Notes under the pieces: model-generated
What the model was told of the DNA's origin: nothing
The model's database searches: none
The model's input: the letters and a program-made list of their open reading frames with translations, nothing else
Shown: one piece after another, positions 22,207-34,200 of the stretch
Layout: every line of letters begins with the position of its first letter
Position numbering within the stretch: the stretch's first letter is position 1
Made by a program: the position numbers and the translations under genes
NCBI GenBank assembly: GCA_013339765.2
Contig: CM023448.1
Coordinates: 115,422,100-115,486,099, forward strand
Source: Haemaphysalis longicornis
Lineage: Eukaryota > Arthropoda > Arachnida > Ixodida > Ixodidae
Length of the DNA stretch: 64,000 nucleotides
Direction of reading: 5' to 3'

Positions 22207-25150
22207 GGCCAAAGAGGCTCGAACGATAAGAAAAGGCTCGTAAACGCCGTGCGTTACGTTCTCATCAACAACCGCATGCAGCTTTGCTGTTAATCATGTG
22301 TTGGTCATGTAGAATTTCGTTGAGAAAGGAATGCCGGCTTGGTTGTTCCTCAAGGTTGCTGGCAACCTTACGTAACGAAAAGGGGACACTCTCAGCAATG
22401 TCTAGTGAGGTATTTCGCCCGTTTTCAAACGGAAAAGCCTTAAATCTGTATCCGTATCCGTAAGGGGAGGTAATTCACGACCAAGAGCATCGGTCGCTGA
22501 ACTCGTGCCGGGATGCACTGCGGATCAGCGTGGAGCATAGCACAGGATAGCATGTGAATTGTAACGCATTATATTTAGGCGTCGTCTCAGTGTAACTAAT
22601 TAAGCGCCGCCTTTTGCACGAGCTCTTCAGTGTGCTATGAATGGGTGGAAAATTACCTTCTACGAACTCGCACAAATGAATGTGACCTAAGCGAACATGT
22701 TATGCAAGCCTAGACCCTATTTGCCCGGCTGGAGCTTTCATGCAGAGCACACCGTGGTTTTCGGCGAGAGTTGTGGTAAATGTAAAAGTACCGTTTACTT
22801 GTTCTTGAAGTTAACTCTGCCGGTCTGCGCTGTCAGCAGGCCCATTTGCAGGTCTGTTAGGATAACCTTCCTTTTTCGTTGAAAAAAATAAGCGAGACCG
22901 TACATTACCATCACCACGACGTGGGCACATCGCCAGCGCCCCATCCCCTCTGTTTAACCATGCACGTGCCAATAGTGGCGCGTTCTGCTGCCAGGGCCAC
23001 GGGGTCTGTGACTCCCAGGATGCCTTTTGGCAAAAAGAGAAAGTGGGTACTCATTTGTCTCTCAACTTGTTGGCGGCGCGGGTCTTGTAAGTTTCTGCAG
23101 CGACGTCGTGGCTCTAAACATAGAGCCACCCGGTTTTCTATATCGCGGCCGCTGTCTCCACGAGTACGGCGCTCAGGGTCTGCAACTGGCGAGCGTGCTG
23201 CGTGTGCGCCCGCCGCACCCGAGCCTGTTTTGTCTCGCTGTTCCCCCTTTGTGTGGCGTTCCTCTTCTGAGAGCTATGGGGGCTGGCTGCCGGAGCTACG
23301 GAATCGTAGGTCTCCTTTTCCAGGACGAAGCTTGTAGCCGTCTCCTTACGGGAATAGTTCTAGGCTTTGCGTTGGTAAGGTCGGACGTCAGTATTTCATA
23401 TTTCAGAAGGGGTTTGGGAGGGCAGCGAAGGAATTCGCGGGACCATTGAGAACAGCGTATTTCTGTGAGACAAAAAGGTGGTAAGGACCTTATTTCGAAA
23501 TATTGTTGTAATTAAAACAAATTCCGTAGAACCTTCTGGAATTCTGGCTCCACCGTACGTACAAAGAAGCTTAAGAGTACGAGTTGTTGCAGGAGTTCCG
23601 CACCTGCGTAGGGGTGCCCGGGTCTATGGACTTGTCAGTGGTCGTTGCACTGCTCTCAAACGCTCGACATTTAGTGCGCGAAATTTCGGCAGGCCAGAAT
23701 GATTCAATCTCGCTCCATTATAACCTTTAATGCGGATTGTTAGGGCAGCCCACGTGCCTACGTCGGCATCGCGCCACAACCTTTCTTGAAAAGGAATCAA
23801 GTTCTACTGTGACATCAACCATTTGCCCCTCACACTCTTTAATAACAGGCGCCGGGTGACTGGGCTTTTAAACTAGTTTATTAATACTATTTATATAAAC
23901 GAATAAAGCCCCTCCATCACGTTCACTGTGCAGATGACTAAAGCAGTAAGGCCTTGGACATACGCTACGTCCAAAGCCCTTTCATACTGCTTTAGCCGCG
24001 TTGTCATTGTGGCAGATTAAAGAATCAACGGAACGGACTCTGAGCGAGGCAGTGCTCGCAGCTTCGTCTTCCTCTCACAGACCGTCATTGCCCTCTGCCT
24101 ACTCCTATCTTATTCTGTACTTACAACGACCATTATAGCTCTGCGAAGCAAAATGACAACACAGCTCAATACAATGCGTGTACCAGTGGTGCAGTGAACT
24201 AACAGAAGATGCTACCAGCGTGCCGCGATAGCGCGGTTGCAGAGCTGGCGGCGGAAACGCAGGCAGAAATAACATGGCGGCTCTTCCGCTTTCAAGGCCC
24301 AGTGAAAAGGAGAGGGGGAGGGCGGGTTTGCACCACATATGACCCACGGGCTTCAAAACCATCGTGCACAAATGCGAAATTTTTGCAAATGCACACTCAC
24401 GTTCACAACGACGTAGTTTGCTCGTTTTAGAAATACGTGACTTCTGTACTAAAATGAATACACAACACTCTCACTTCCTAGACAGCTAGCGCCATCTAGT
24501 GAACACTAGATAGGCCAAAATGTTTCTTGTTTATTTTTCTATTTCATTACCGAAGTGATATATTTCTAAACGAAGCAAACTATGCCATTAGGAACATTTC
24601 TATGGATTTGTAAACTTTTTCTTGTTGGTACACGACGCTTTTTAAACCCGTGGGTCATGACTGAGGAAGTCCCATAGGAATGTGATCAAGTGAGTCCCCG
24701 TTCAGCTGTACGGTGGGCGAAAGCAGATGGGGTGGCTTCAGCCACAGCCGAAACGCTTGATTTAACGCACATAGTGTACGCCTCCTTGTTTTGCACCATT
24801 TTTTTTCCCTAGTGCACCGGGAAGGAAGAAATGTGCGCTTTTTTAAACATCAACCAGAAACCAGAACGAAGAAACAATGGGCGCACAAAATTGAGTAAAA
24901 CACGAACAATTTAGATAAAAAGCAGCCGGTTTTATATCTCAGCGCGCCTAACAAATCAATATATTTCTATCCCACAACCATTTTCGATTCCCTTTCTTGG
25001 AGATTATTGACCTCCCTTCTGGTGTGTATCAAAATTATAACGCCAGTTGACGCATTTCTGTTGCTATGGTGTGACGAAAACAAAATTTTGCATTTTTTTT
25101 TGCCGCAAGCGCGTGCTCACGCTCACAATTTGTCTTTGTTTTGTTGCGCA
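22207..25150. other. No recognisable gene upstream of the stomatin exon
   Basis: The frames at 22879-23449 are GC-rich, overlap in two registers and match nothing known to me. A 58-nt hairpin lies at 23938-23995. ATGACCCACGGGCTTCAAAA (24340) and TTTTTAAACCCGTGGGTCAT (24640) form a loose inverted pair about 300 bp apart, perhaps the ends of a small MITE. The first stomatin exon or promoter may lie here but could not be placed. Confidence 0.4.
23938..23995. repeat. Short hairpin
   Basis: CTAAAGCAGTA pairs with TACTGCTTTAG. An inner TTGGAC / GTCCAA pair leaves a loop of about 9 nt. Confidence 0.7.
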
Positions 25151-25151
25151 G

Positions 25152-25258
25152 CCCACATGGAAAAAGGGAGCAATGGCTTCTGCACGTTTCTTCTCACGGC
25201 TATATCCATTGTTTTCATCGTCCTGACGTTCCCTTTGTCATTATTGATGTGCATCAAG
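25152..25258 (+). CDS. Stomatin exon 1 (membrane hairpin)
   Basis: The acceptor is a pyrimidine-rich tract ending in CAG at 25149-25151; the donor is AAG|GTACGT at 25259. The ATG at 25157 opens MEKGSNGFCTFLLTAISIVF and continues as a hydrophobic stretch with TFPLSL, ending in MCIK. This is the intramembrane hairpin, and the Pro in TFP is the residue known to bend it in human stomatin. The exon ends in phase 0. Since the exon has an acceptor, an upstream exon must exist, either 5'UTR or an alternative N-terminus. Translation could begin at this ATG or further upstream. Confidence 0.85.
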
Positions 25259-28200
25259 GTACGTGCCCACTCATTTGCGCTTATATTGCTTAAACTGTGG
25301 CTGACAAGTCCCCACACATCCCGACATGGCATAGACTCAACATGTATACAAGCGGGTACAAAATTGATCCCTTCAAGCCGCTCTGGCCATTACTGTATTT
25401 AAATACCAAACACGTTTAAGGAACCACGTGGTTTCTTTCACGGGGATGTCGCCCGCGTATGCCTGGTAATCAGACCGGCGTCTTGTTTTTTTTTTTTTTT
25501 GCTTCGATGAAGTCAAGCCATACGATACTATCGGAGCAGTATCGCTGAAATACTGACCAAATGGTCACAAAGAAATGCTTCGCATTACGGGCAGAACAAG
25601 GCCAACTACTCTGATCTCAATTTCTTTACCACTTCGTTACCGAGAACTGTTTTCTCAAGATTTTTATCTTCCGCTATATATATATTGCTCCCTCCGCTTT
25701 CCTCGTTGCAGTATCTCGCTACTACCGGCTTCTCCGGTGCGCTCTGCGTTCTCTTATTATATAGTAGAGAGTTTTAGCATAGCGGCTCCCGGAGGCTCAC
25801 GCTACGGCGGCGGGTTACCGGAACCCGACTGCGCAGGCGCGCGGGAGGGCAAGGAGGTTTCCCCTCATCGGAGCGAATGCGCGGGGACAGCAAAAGCCGG
25901 CCCGTGTAACTAATCCACCCTACCGGAACGAATGTGCACCCGCCTAGTCGGGCCCCGCTACTCGCCGCCGTAGCGTTAGCGGACGGTACCCGCTATGCTA
26001 AAACTCTCTAGTTTCAGCATCGCTGGTAGCGCCTGCTAACGCTACTGCGGCCGGTACCGGGACTCGACTTGGCACTTGCGGATTCGTTCCGACAGGGTGA
26101 ATTAGTTCCGCCCACCGGCCCTCGCCGTACCCGTGCATTCGCTCCGATGAGGGGAAACCTCCTTGCCCTTCCGCGCGCCTGCGCAGTCGGGTTCCGGTAA
26201 CCCGCCGCCGTAGCGTGAGTACAGGAGCCTCCGGGAGCCGCTATGCTAAAACTCTCTATTCTCCCCCGTGCTCCTCTCGTTTGCTCGGTTATGCCGATGG
26301 CGATACCGCTGCATAACCTGGAAATGGCTCGGCGATGATTCAATTTTTCGGAGCAGTCGTAAACGTATTCTTAATGCGGTGTTCGTCTTTGCGACTAGCA
26401 ATTATATTTGAAAATACCGCGAGCACTGCGCGTCTTGTGTGCGTTCTTCTTGTTTCGTCCCCGTTGAATTGTGGGTTCACATAATCAGGATAATCGTCCG
26501 GAGCCAACGAGCAAGCTTCTCAGTGTTCGAAAGTCTGATCGCTTCTGGAACTCTGTAACCGAGTCTCGTCGGGAATCGTGCCGAGCATTGTGTGTACTCG
26601 AATCCACCGCTCGCTAGCCGTTAGGACCACGTATGCAGTTGGTGTATGCTGTACCGTCTCTGTAACGTATGCTGCTTTCGTCGTTTTTTTTTTTCATGGC
26701 CACGACGGCAAATACAAGTTTGCTTTATTCCAGAGAACTAGCCTTTGAGAACTCACTCAGCTGTATTCCATCCCCGAAAGACGTTCTTTAGACAAAAAAT
26801 GCACGAAATAGTGAAAAAATTAAAGTTCTCGCTACAGTGATGTAATATTAGTGGGAGTGCCGGCCCATAGACCGGCACTGTAGCATATTTATCGGTATGT
26901 GAAGTGCACGTTAGCATTGAATGGATACGACCTAACGGAACTCGAGGCTCCGCAAAAAAATTAAAGGCGTTCCACTCAATATCAAAGCTGTCGGAAGTGC
27001 AGAGCAATGATTCGCCATCATGGGCTGTAGCGCCGTTATCCTCTTACTGGCACAATAGAATTCAATTTCCCGCCTTCGCAGTGCTCGTGAGCCCCATGCT
27101 TGAAACTGCGCCAGCAGGATTTCTGTTCTTTTTGTGCTTGCTTTTCCTCCCACACGAGTCGGCGTTGCACTGCGACTTTTTTTCGCTTACTATCCTAAAA
27201 CGAACCAAACGAGCGTTCCTAACTAAATGAACGAGGGCACTGCCGGTTAATTATGTATAGTTTGCCTCAAATGTACCTACAGTATTCTTTGCGCTAAACA
27301 ACGGGGAGATGTATGACAAGCGCTAGCCGTTTACGAGTTTAGAACGCTTATGACTATATAAACCGCTTGGCTTTCGAAGCCGCTGGGTTACGCCGCGACG
27401 ACAGCCGCGACGACGGAACGCCATGCGGCTCTACTTGGGTCCAGCGAGCGAGCTACGACGAGAAGGCGAGCCCCTAAAGTGCTATGCACTTAAAATCGCC
27501 CAGTCATGAGTCTTGGTGGTGGCTTTAGTCGGCAGCCGCTAATCACACCAACAAGATTGTGACGTCATAGAGACGTCATAGAGAGTCGCCAGTGCTTCAT
27601 TTGTTGTCATTACTATCTCCATTAGGTCTTTGATATTTGAAATAAAGTTTATGTGGTTGTTATCAAGACAAAGCAATCTTTTCAGTCAAGCAAAGTTTTA
27701 GTTTGCCTTCATGTTCCCTTTAAACGCAGAGTAGGCTGAAAATTTCTTTGAAGGTTACCGACAGCCTCCCAGGAAACGAACGAAAGCTAACCTAACGGCC
27801 GCGCGTCTTAAAAATGCGACACGCCTAGAGTTCGAACACTTACTTAGGTGTTGCGACATCTTTAATTAAGCGTGCTATAAATTAACACGTACACATGCGC
27901 ACATACGGAAAGCTCCTTTTGTGTCAGCTGTATTCAGCCAAATAAGTTAAGATGTTAACTTGAGGGAAAATAGTGCAATGGATTGAAAAAGAAAACTTTC
28001 TTCGAGAAACTTTGGTTTTGCGTCCGCACTGTGTGGCGCTCTGTTTCTGTGTTCCTATTTCCGCGCATGGCGTCATACGATGCGGCGGCATATCACGATT
28101 CCTTGTGACGAGCGCACGGTATTGTAAATCGAGGAGGCAACTGGCTCGCAAGAATATGGTTTTCATCTGAAGAGATTAATCTACCAAATGAAGCTATTAG

Positions 28201-31200
28201 TGGAAGTATAATTATCTATCAATCGGTGTCTGTCCCGGGTTGTAAAAGGTGCAGATGTATAGGGCATCAATCGTGCGTCCACGTTCCCATTCCGTCGTCA
28301 CCGTTGGCAACATTTGTCAGTTGCCACACACCGTACTGCGACCATCTGCCTGCGGGTGGCTTGCGTCAAGACAAGCTAATAGTCGAGTTGATGATGATAT
28401 ATGAGTGCCGTAACGTAAGAGCTTAGCTTTACGACGGAGGCGCCAGGAGCACTCTTTTCAGAAGCTGCATTTCTGATGGAGGCGAACTGCCGAAACTTAC
28501 TTGGGCAGTAGATTTCGACCCCACAAAAACCTTACATTCTGTACATTAAACCATAACCCTCGAGCACACAGGCCCGGTTCGAATCCTGGCTTACCTTCGA
28601 TGCCGTAGGCTACGAATGTGAAATGTTAGACGCGATAATCGACAGGCAACTCTAGGAACACTGCGGTGGGTATCATTTAAAACGTGTCATCTTTTAAAAA
28701 CACCGTGCAGCTTTTTAAAAATCTAATCTTGGTACGTGCTTGCAGGCAGATCAGCTCCTATGCAGCTCACAGAAACCGCATTGATCAGTTTATGCTATGT
28801 TCAGACTAACGACGCAACAGCCATATTGTAAGCTATGGACGTAAAAAAACAAACACAAAAAACGGCGTTTCACGCTGTTCGGTTGGCTTAGAGGTGAAAT
28901 GACGTCATTTTTCAAAGATAATACGACAGCTGCGATAACAGTCTGTACCTGGAGTTACCCGTATAATGTTCTTCCTTCGCCCGCCAGCTGTCTTTGAAAC
29001 ACCGCGTTTAGTTAATCTGGTTTCTCCGTGTCGTTCCTGGAACTCCATGGCATATGGTACGACAAGCATTAAATATGCTTCAACTGCCATACCCCATTGT
29101 TGCATTTCTTTAAAAAAAAGGAGAGGGGGAGTGGAGCGGCTCGCAGATAAGCAAGGATAGCCCGGGCCATGCCATAGGGTTTCTTAGTAAGTATACTAGA
29201 GAGGAAACTGCGCCTGTGAATCCATGACGGCGTGGGTCGCATAGGGCCTTATGGGAAGACTACAGCTGCTGGCTTGGCATGTCTATCGGATTCTTAAGCG
29301 TCTTCATGGGTTTGCTTTGCTCACTATGCATTGCTATGTCTACGAGGTAGCCGCTCCGGCCGAAATGGCCGAAACTCGCTTTGCTTCTCTCACTTCGCTT
29401 CTCTCACTTCGCTTGGAAACTCGAAATTCGCTTCATTAGTTCATGCTAAGACAGCTGTGCGTCATTGTAAACAAGTGGTAGACTATTGCCTGCGATCGAC
29501 CATCAGTACATATTTACACAAGTACAAGCCCACAATGCAGACACGTTAGTTAGTTGTAAGGAGAGTGCGCTTCCCCAGTTTTTGTTTGCGGTAGCAGTAC
29601 ATATGCTAACAGCGCCCGAACATCTCGACTGAGCGGGTAATTTGCCGCCGCGAAAGTTGTAGCAGATGGCCTGTTACGAAAACATCACATTCGCGGTGTT
29701 TTCGTAAGTGCGAGCATAAAACCTTTGAGCTTTTCAAACAATTCATTATTTTAAATGTTTGCAAAATAAGAGTATTTAATTAGTTTCTCCCAAAATTTTA
29801 CATTATTGTTAACTACCAGCTTGGTCGGCAGAATATTGGGCATAACCGTTCTGGCAGACTTTCAGTAAAAAGAACACGCTTTATTTTCAATTTCTTTAGC
29901 TTTAAACCAGCGTGTTTATAATTACATAATCACACACGCTTCTTATTGTTCTTGTGGCATCGTATTTAAATTTACAGCCACTAAAACGTTTCAATCCAAG
30001 CCAATGATGAAACTAAGGCGAGTGCACGGTCTAATGGCGGCCCATGACGACACAGACGGCCTATTTTTGAGCCGCATAGACTCTAGCGCCAGATTCCTCT
30101 CTAGTGTATGTAGTTATAAACTCTATTGGCCATGCATATACCTTCAGTGTCCGGTCTTGAAAACGCACGTTTGCTTCCGCGGCGTCCGAATCAGCTAATC
30201 TGATATGTGGAGGAGATACGAATAAGGCTGGGCTGCAAAAGCTGCACTGGCGACGCAATAATAGGGCATATTTCTCCAAAGTAAAGTTCTGTTGCGCACT
30301 TTCACGACACACCCGCTCGCGCTCTGTGAATTCGATTGTGGACCCTCATGCTGCAAGGCAGCCACACTGCGGCGAATATGGAACAGACTGCGCTTCTGCA
30401 ACGCTGCTGTTTACTGGAGCTAGGGCATCAACCTTAACCCCGACTTACGGACCCATATTAAGACGCGGGACGGGAACCTCTGAGTGGATGCGGGCAATGC
30501 ACCGTCGGTAGCGATTTAAGCTTCAAAGTAAACAACGCCGTGAGGCCCACAGCACGAAAAAAAAAAAAAAAAAATGCTGGCGAAGACGTGGTCGCCCGCA
30601 CTGGCTCTGGGCAGCGGATTCTCACCGGGACGTCATCATGTTTTCCCCTAATAGACCTCTGCTTGGCCTGCACCGTCTTCTTATTAGTAGCTGGTTTGTT
30701 TGCAAGCCCATTTTGGTCGGGTATTAATTGTTCAAACTGGTCGACCCCAGCAACTATGCGTTGACTTAATACATTTTTTTGCCCATAATGCTTTGGCTGA
30801 TCTGTTGAGTGCCTAAATTTGTTGCTCACTTTTACGCGTAATTGCATTTACGAGCAAGGATAGCTGCGGAGTCGATGCAGATACGTTTCCAGCTTTTATT
30901 ATGTTTTCACTCGGGGATAGGGAGTACTCAGGTGAAGTGGTCATGTTGGGCCGCAACATCCCCTGGTGAAGGGGAAACATTGATGTTGCATTTGTCTTCG
31001 CATGTTTCTGTCCCCAAGGACGTTCAGTCAAGGACATTCCGTCCAGTAATGTTCAAAGGTAATTCCAGGTGACGAGAGAACGAGGTTAGATAAACGGCGT
31101 TTACTTCGCTCATGACCAAGTCATAACATGCACACACGCGCACTCGAAGGTGGGAAATGTATGACGAAATCCACCGAGACTGTTTGTTTATGTTACCGTC

Positions 31201-34200
31201 TTGCCTGTCTGCACTTCCAGATCGTGCAGGAGTACGAAAGGGCCGTCATCTTCAGGCTGGGCCGTCTTGTGAAGGGAGGCGCACGAGGACCTGGTGAGGG
31301 CGAATCTGTAAACAGCCGCCGCGAACTTTTCTCCTTTCTTTTTATGCTTTGATGTTTATGCCGAATATTATGAGTTGAGGTTTATGCAGTGTGAATTCGT
31401 TAATGCGGAGTCGGAGAGTCGACATTTGTGTAAATTAAGCGTACATCAGCCAAGGATAAGTAAATGAAATGCAAGATGGCGTTAGCGGACCCTTATGGTA
31501 TTTAAAACGAAGCGAAAGTTGCGATTCCGAGAATTCGTCTTTAGATATTTGGAAAGCAAAACTGTATCAGCGAGGTGAAACTCGCACTTGCAGGTAAAGA
31601 AACGCACTTTTTTTATGCATAAGGGCCTAGTTTCATTAACGAACAAGGTATAGAGATTAGCTTGGTTTGAAATTCTGTTGTAAGCGCTTGCGTTGAATTT
31701 ATGGTACTTGTTGACTTATGCAAGCGCACACAAGGTTGCTTTCTCTGAGGTTTGTTTTTGCGTGTAGGCGTTTGTTGAATTCGAGCTTTCGTCCCGCGCT
31801 GCCCTCTCTGTGTGCGGCGTATTTTTCTCACTGGTTTTTGTATTTATGCAGCTGCCAGGTTCGAGCTAAAACAAACAAAAGCATTGCTGGTGTTAATCTC
31901 ACGCTTAGAAAATTGTTTCGCGTTTTTGGGTGGGCACTTTCGTTCGTCCGGCTAATTCTCGTGCCTGCATGGGAACTGAGCAGGCCTTACAGTATTTTCA
32001 ACGGCGTTGTCAAGTATGCTGTGGAACTCAACAGTCGGCTAGTGTAAGTTGCACCAAGCAGCCTGATGCAGAAGGTGACAAATGATGCAGAACTTTACTG
32101 GACATTACTGGATTATGTTCAACATGTTTACTGCAGCTCAACACCCTTCGTGTTTTCAGGTCTTTTCTTCATCATTCCCTGCATCGACAACTACACCAAA
32201 GTCGACCTGAGAACGGTCTCTTTCGATGTGCCACCTCAGGAGGCAAGTGTCGCTCTGGTTGCTCGTTTAGACTCGTCACTAAAGTGACCAATATCGAACC
32301 ACAAATGGCGCGATCACAGACTGGGTAGCATATACTGTACCAATACATGCTCCCCAGTCTATGATGTGAGAGTAGTTCTTTGCTTAAGTATATGATATCA
32401 TTATAAAGGCTAGCGAGGCTTCTGCAACAGTGGAATGATGCCATTCAACTTGAATCGCAGATTCTGACCAAGGATTCAGTGACAGTTGCGGTGGACGCGG
32501 TGGTCTACTACCGCATTCAGAACGCCACGGTAGCGGTCCACTAAACGTGGAGGACTACGGGCGCTCTACGCGCCTCCTAGCGGCCACAACCCTGCGGAAC
32601 GTGCTGGGTACCAAAAGCCTCTCCGAGATCCTGTCTGAGCGGGAAACCATCAGCCACCCATGCAGGTACACACGGCTTCTCTTTGTCAGCGTACGGGAAG
32701 GGGTTTACACGTGGAGTACGTAGCGCGCGCCCAGCTGTCAGTGATATTTTTTTTACAGCTAAGGCTCAGCCGTCTTAAAGGGGCACTGAAGTGAGTTTCG
32801 CAAAAAAAAAAAAAGACCAAGAGAAAAAAAACCCCCCAGGGGAAAAATGGCCTAGGGCGGCACTTTTTCCCCAAGGCGAAAGTTAAAAAAAAAACAGCAA
32901 ATACAAATTGCAATACTAAAACCAGAGCTTAAAGCAACCAACTTTAAGGCCTCCTGGTAGGGTCATAAATCGCGTCGCTGTGCCCAAGCGATGTCTAATT
33001 GAGGGATTGGAATAAAAAAACAGGACGCGCAAGAGGAGCGCTAAATGGCGCGGCCACGGGGACACCGCGGGCTGCACGCTTCGCAGTTTTGACCATGCTG
33101 CAAAATACAGGCGCCTTGGTACATCCGAGTCCGCAGGTTTTGCGGTGTTTTTGTTTTTTTGGCGTCGCTCTTGCACGCGCGGATGTTTAATTTTTTAAAT
33201 TTTTGGCAGAGAATGCAAGCGCTAAGACAACAAGGGCAAGTGAGTAGGCACACACAAGGCTCTAACTTCCAACAGCTTTATTAGCAGGAAAATTCATATA
33301 TACAGTAATTCCTCGTCAACTCGAAGTCGTAAAATCCGCTCAAAATCTCGAGATAAGCGGAGTTTCGAGTTAAGCGAAATGCGGAAAATTTGTGGCCAGG
33401 TCACTGGAATAAGAGCTGATGTTCGTAACAAATACTCCAGTGCACAGGGGAGCTTTGGTAACAAACGCGAAAAGTTCGCGGGAAAAATGAATTTTTATTA
33501 ATGCGGAAGAAAGAACTACGTGATGCTCTCCTGTTTCGCGTTGGCATCTGGTCTCAGAAAAGCGTTCTCGGGCTCCTCAATGCATTGCATCAATTGTTGG
33601 TCGCCACCGCTACATTCTACCTTGTTGCGAAGCAGGCACAGCGTCTTTGATGCTTCTGTCGTTGTAGGCACTTCTCGAGGCTCCTCTTCATCCTCATGAT
33701 CAGCTGCATCATCCACAGCGTCTCTTTAACGATGTAGGCATCGGACAGCATTCCGGTAACGGGGGAATCGGCCTCGTACAGCGTAAATTTGCCGTTCACG
33801 ACAGCATTCGGCGCATCGTGGGAGCTAAGCATTCGAACGGAGACCTTATCAGCTGCCTGTAGCGTACTTTTCCTTGAGTCCTTTCTGTCATCATCTCGAG
33901 ATATCCGCGGTCCCCGAAAAAACTTTTCGAGATAAAGGGGGGCGAATACGTGCCGCCTGTAGGAGCTAAATGCACAGCGAAAAAAAGTTTCCACTTAACC
34001 TATATTACAAAGTATCCGAGTTTCAGTTAAAGGAGGGATTACTGTGTACATGAAAACTGGGCCACGCGATAATGCGCATTTATTCACGTCACATTCACTA
34101 CCTGCCAACAGGTCCAAACCGGCACCCTCGTGAACTACATTTATTTTCGAGTTCACAATCTTGCGCTCCCTCCCTCTCTCCCCCCACTCTCTCTCTCTCG

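Larger units (their letters stand above)
25259..31220 (+). other. Stomatin intron 1
   Basis: A 5,962-bp GT-AG intron. It carries an inverted MITE dimer (25767-26256), a repeat ending in CCCTTTAA (27505-27725) and the first copy of a 0.96-kb TIR element (29172-30129). An A-run lies at 30557-30574. Between these nothing coding was recognised. Confidence 0.85.

Noticed and set aside
22879..23449. Two overlapping frames of 140-152 codons
   Set aside because: Overlapping registers in GC-rich sequence without a domain or conserved-looking splice sites.
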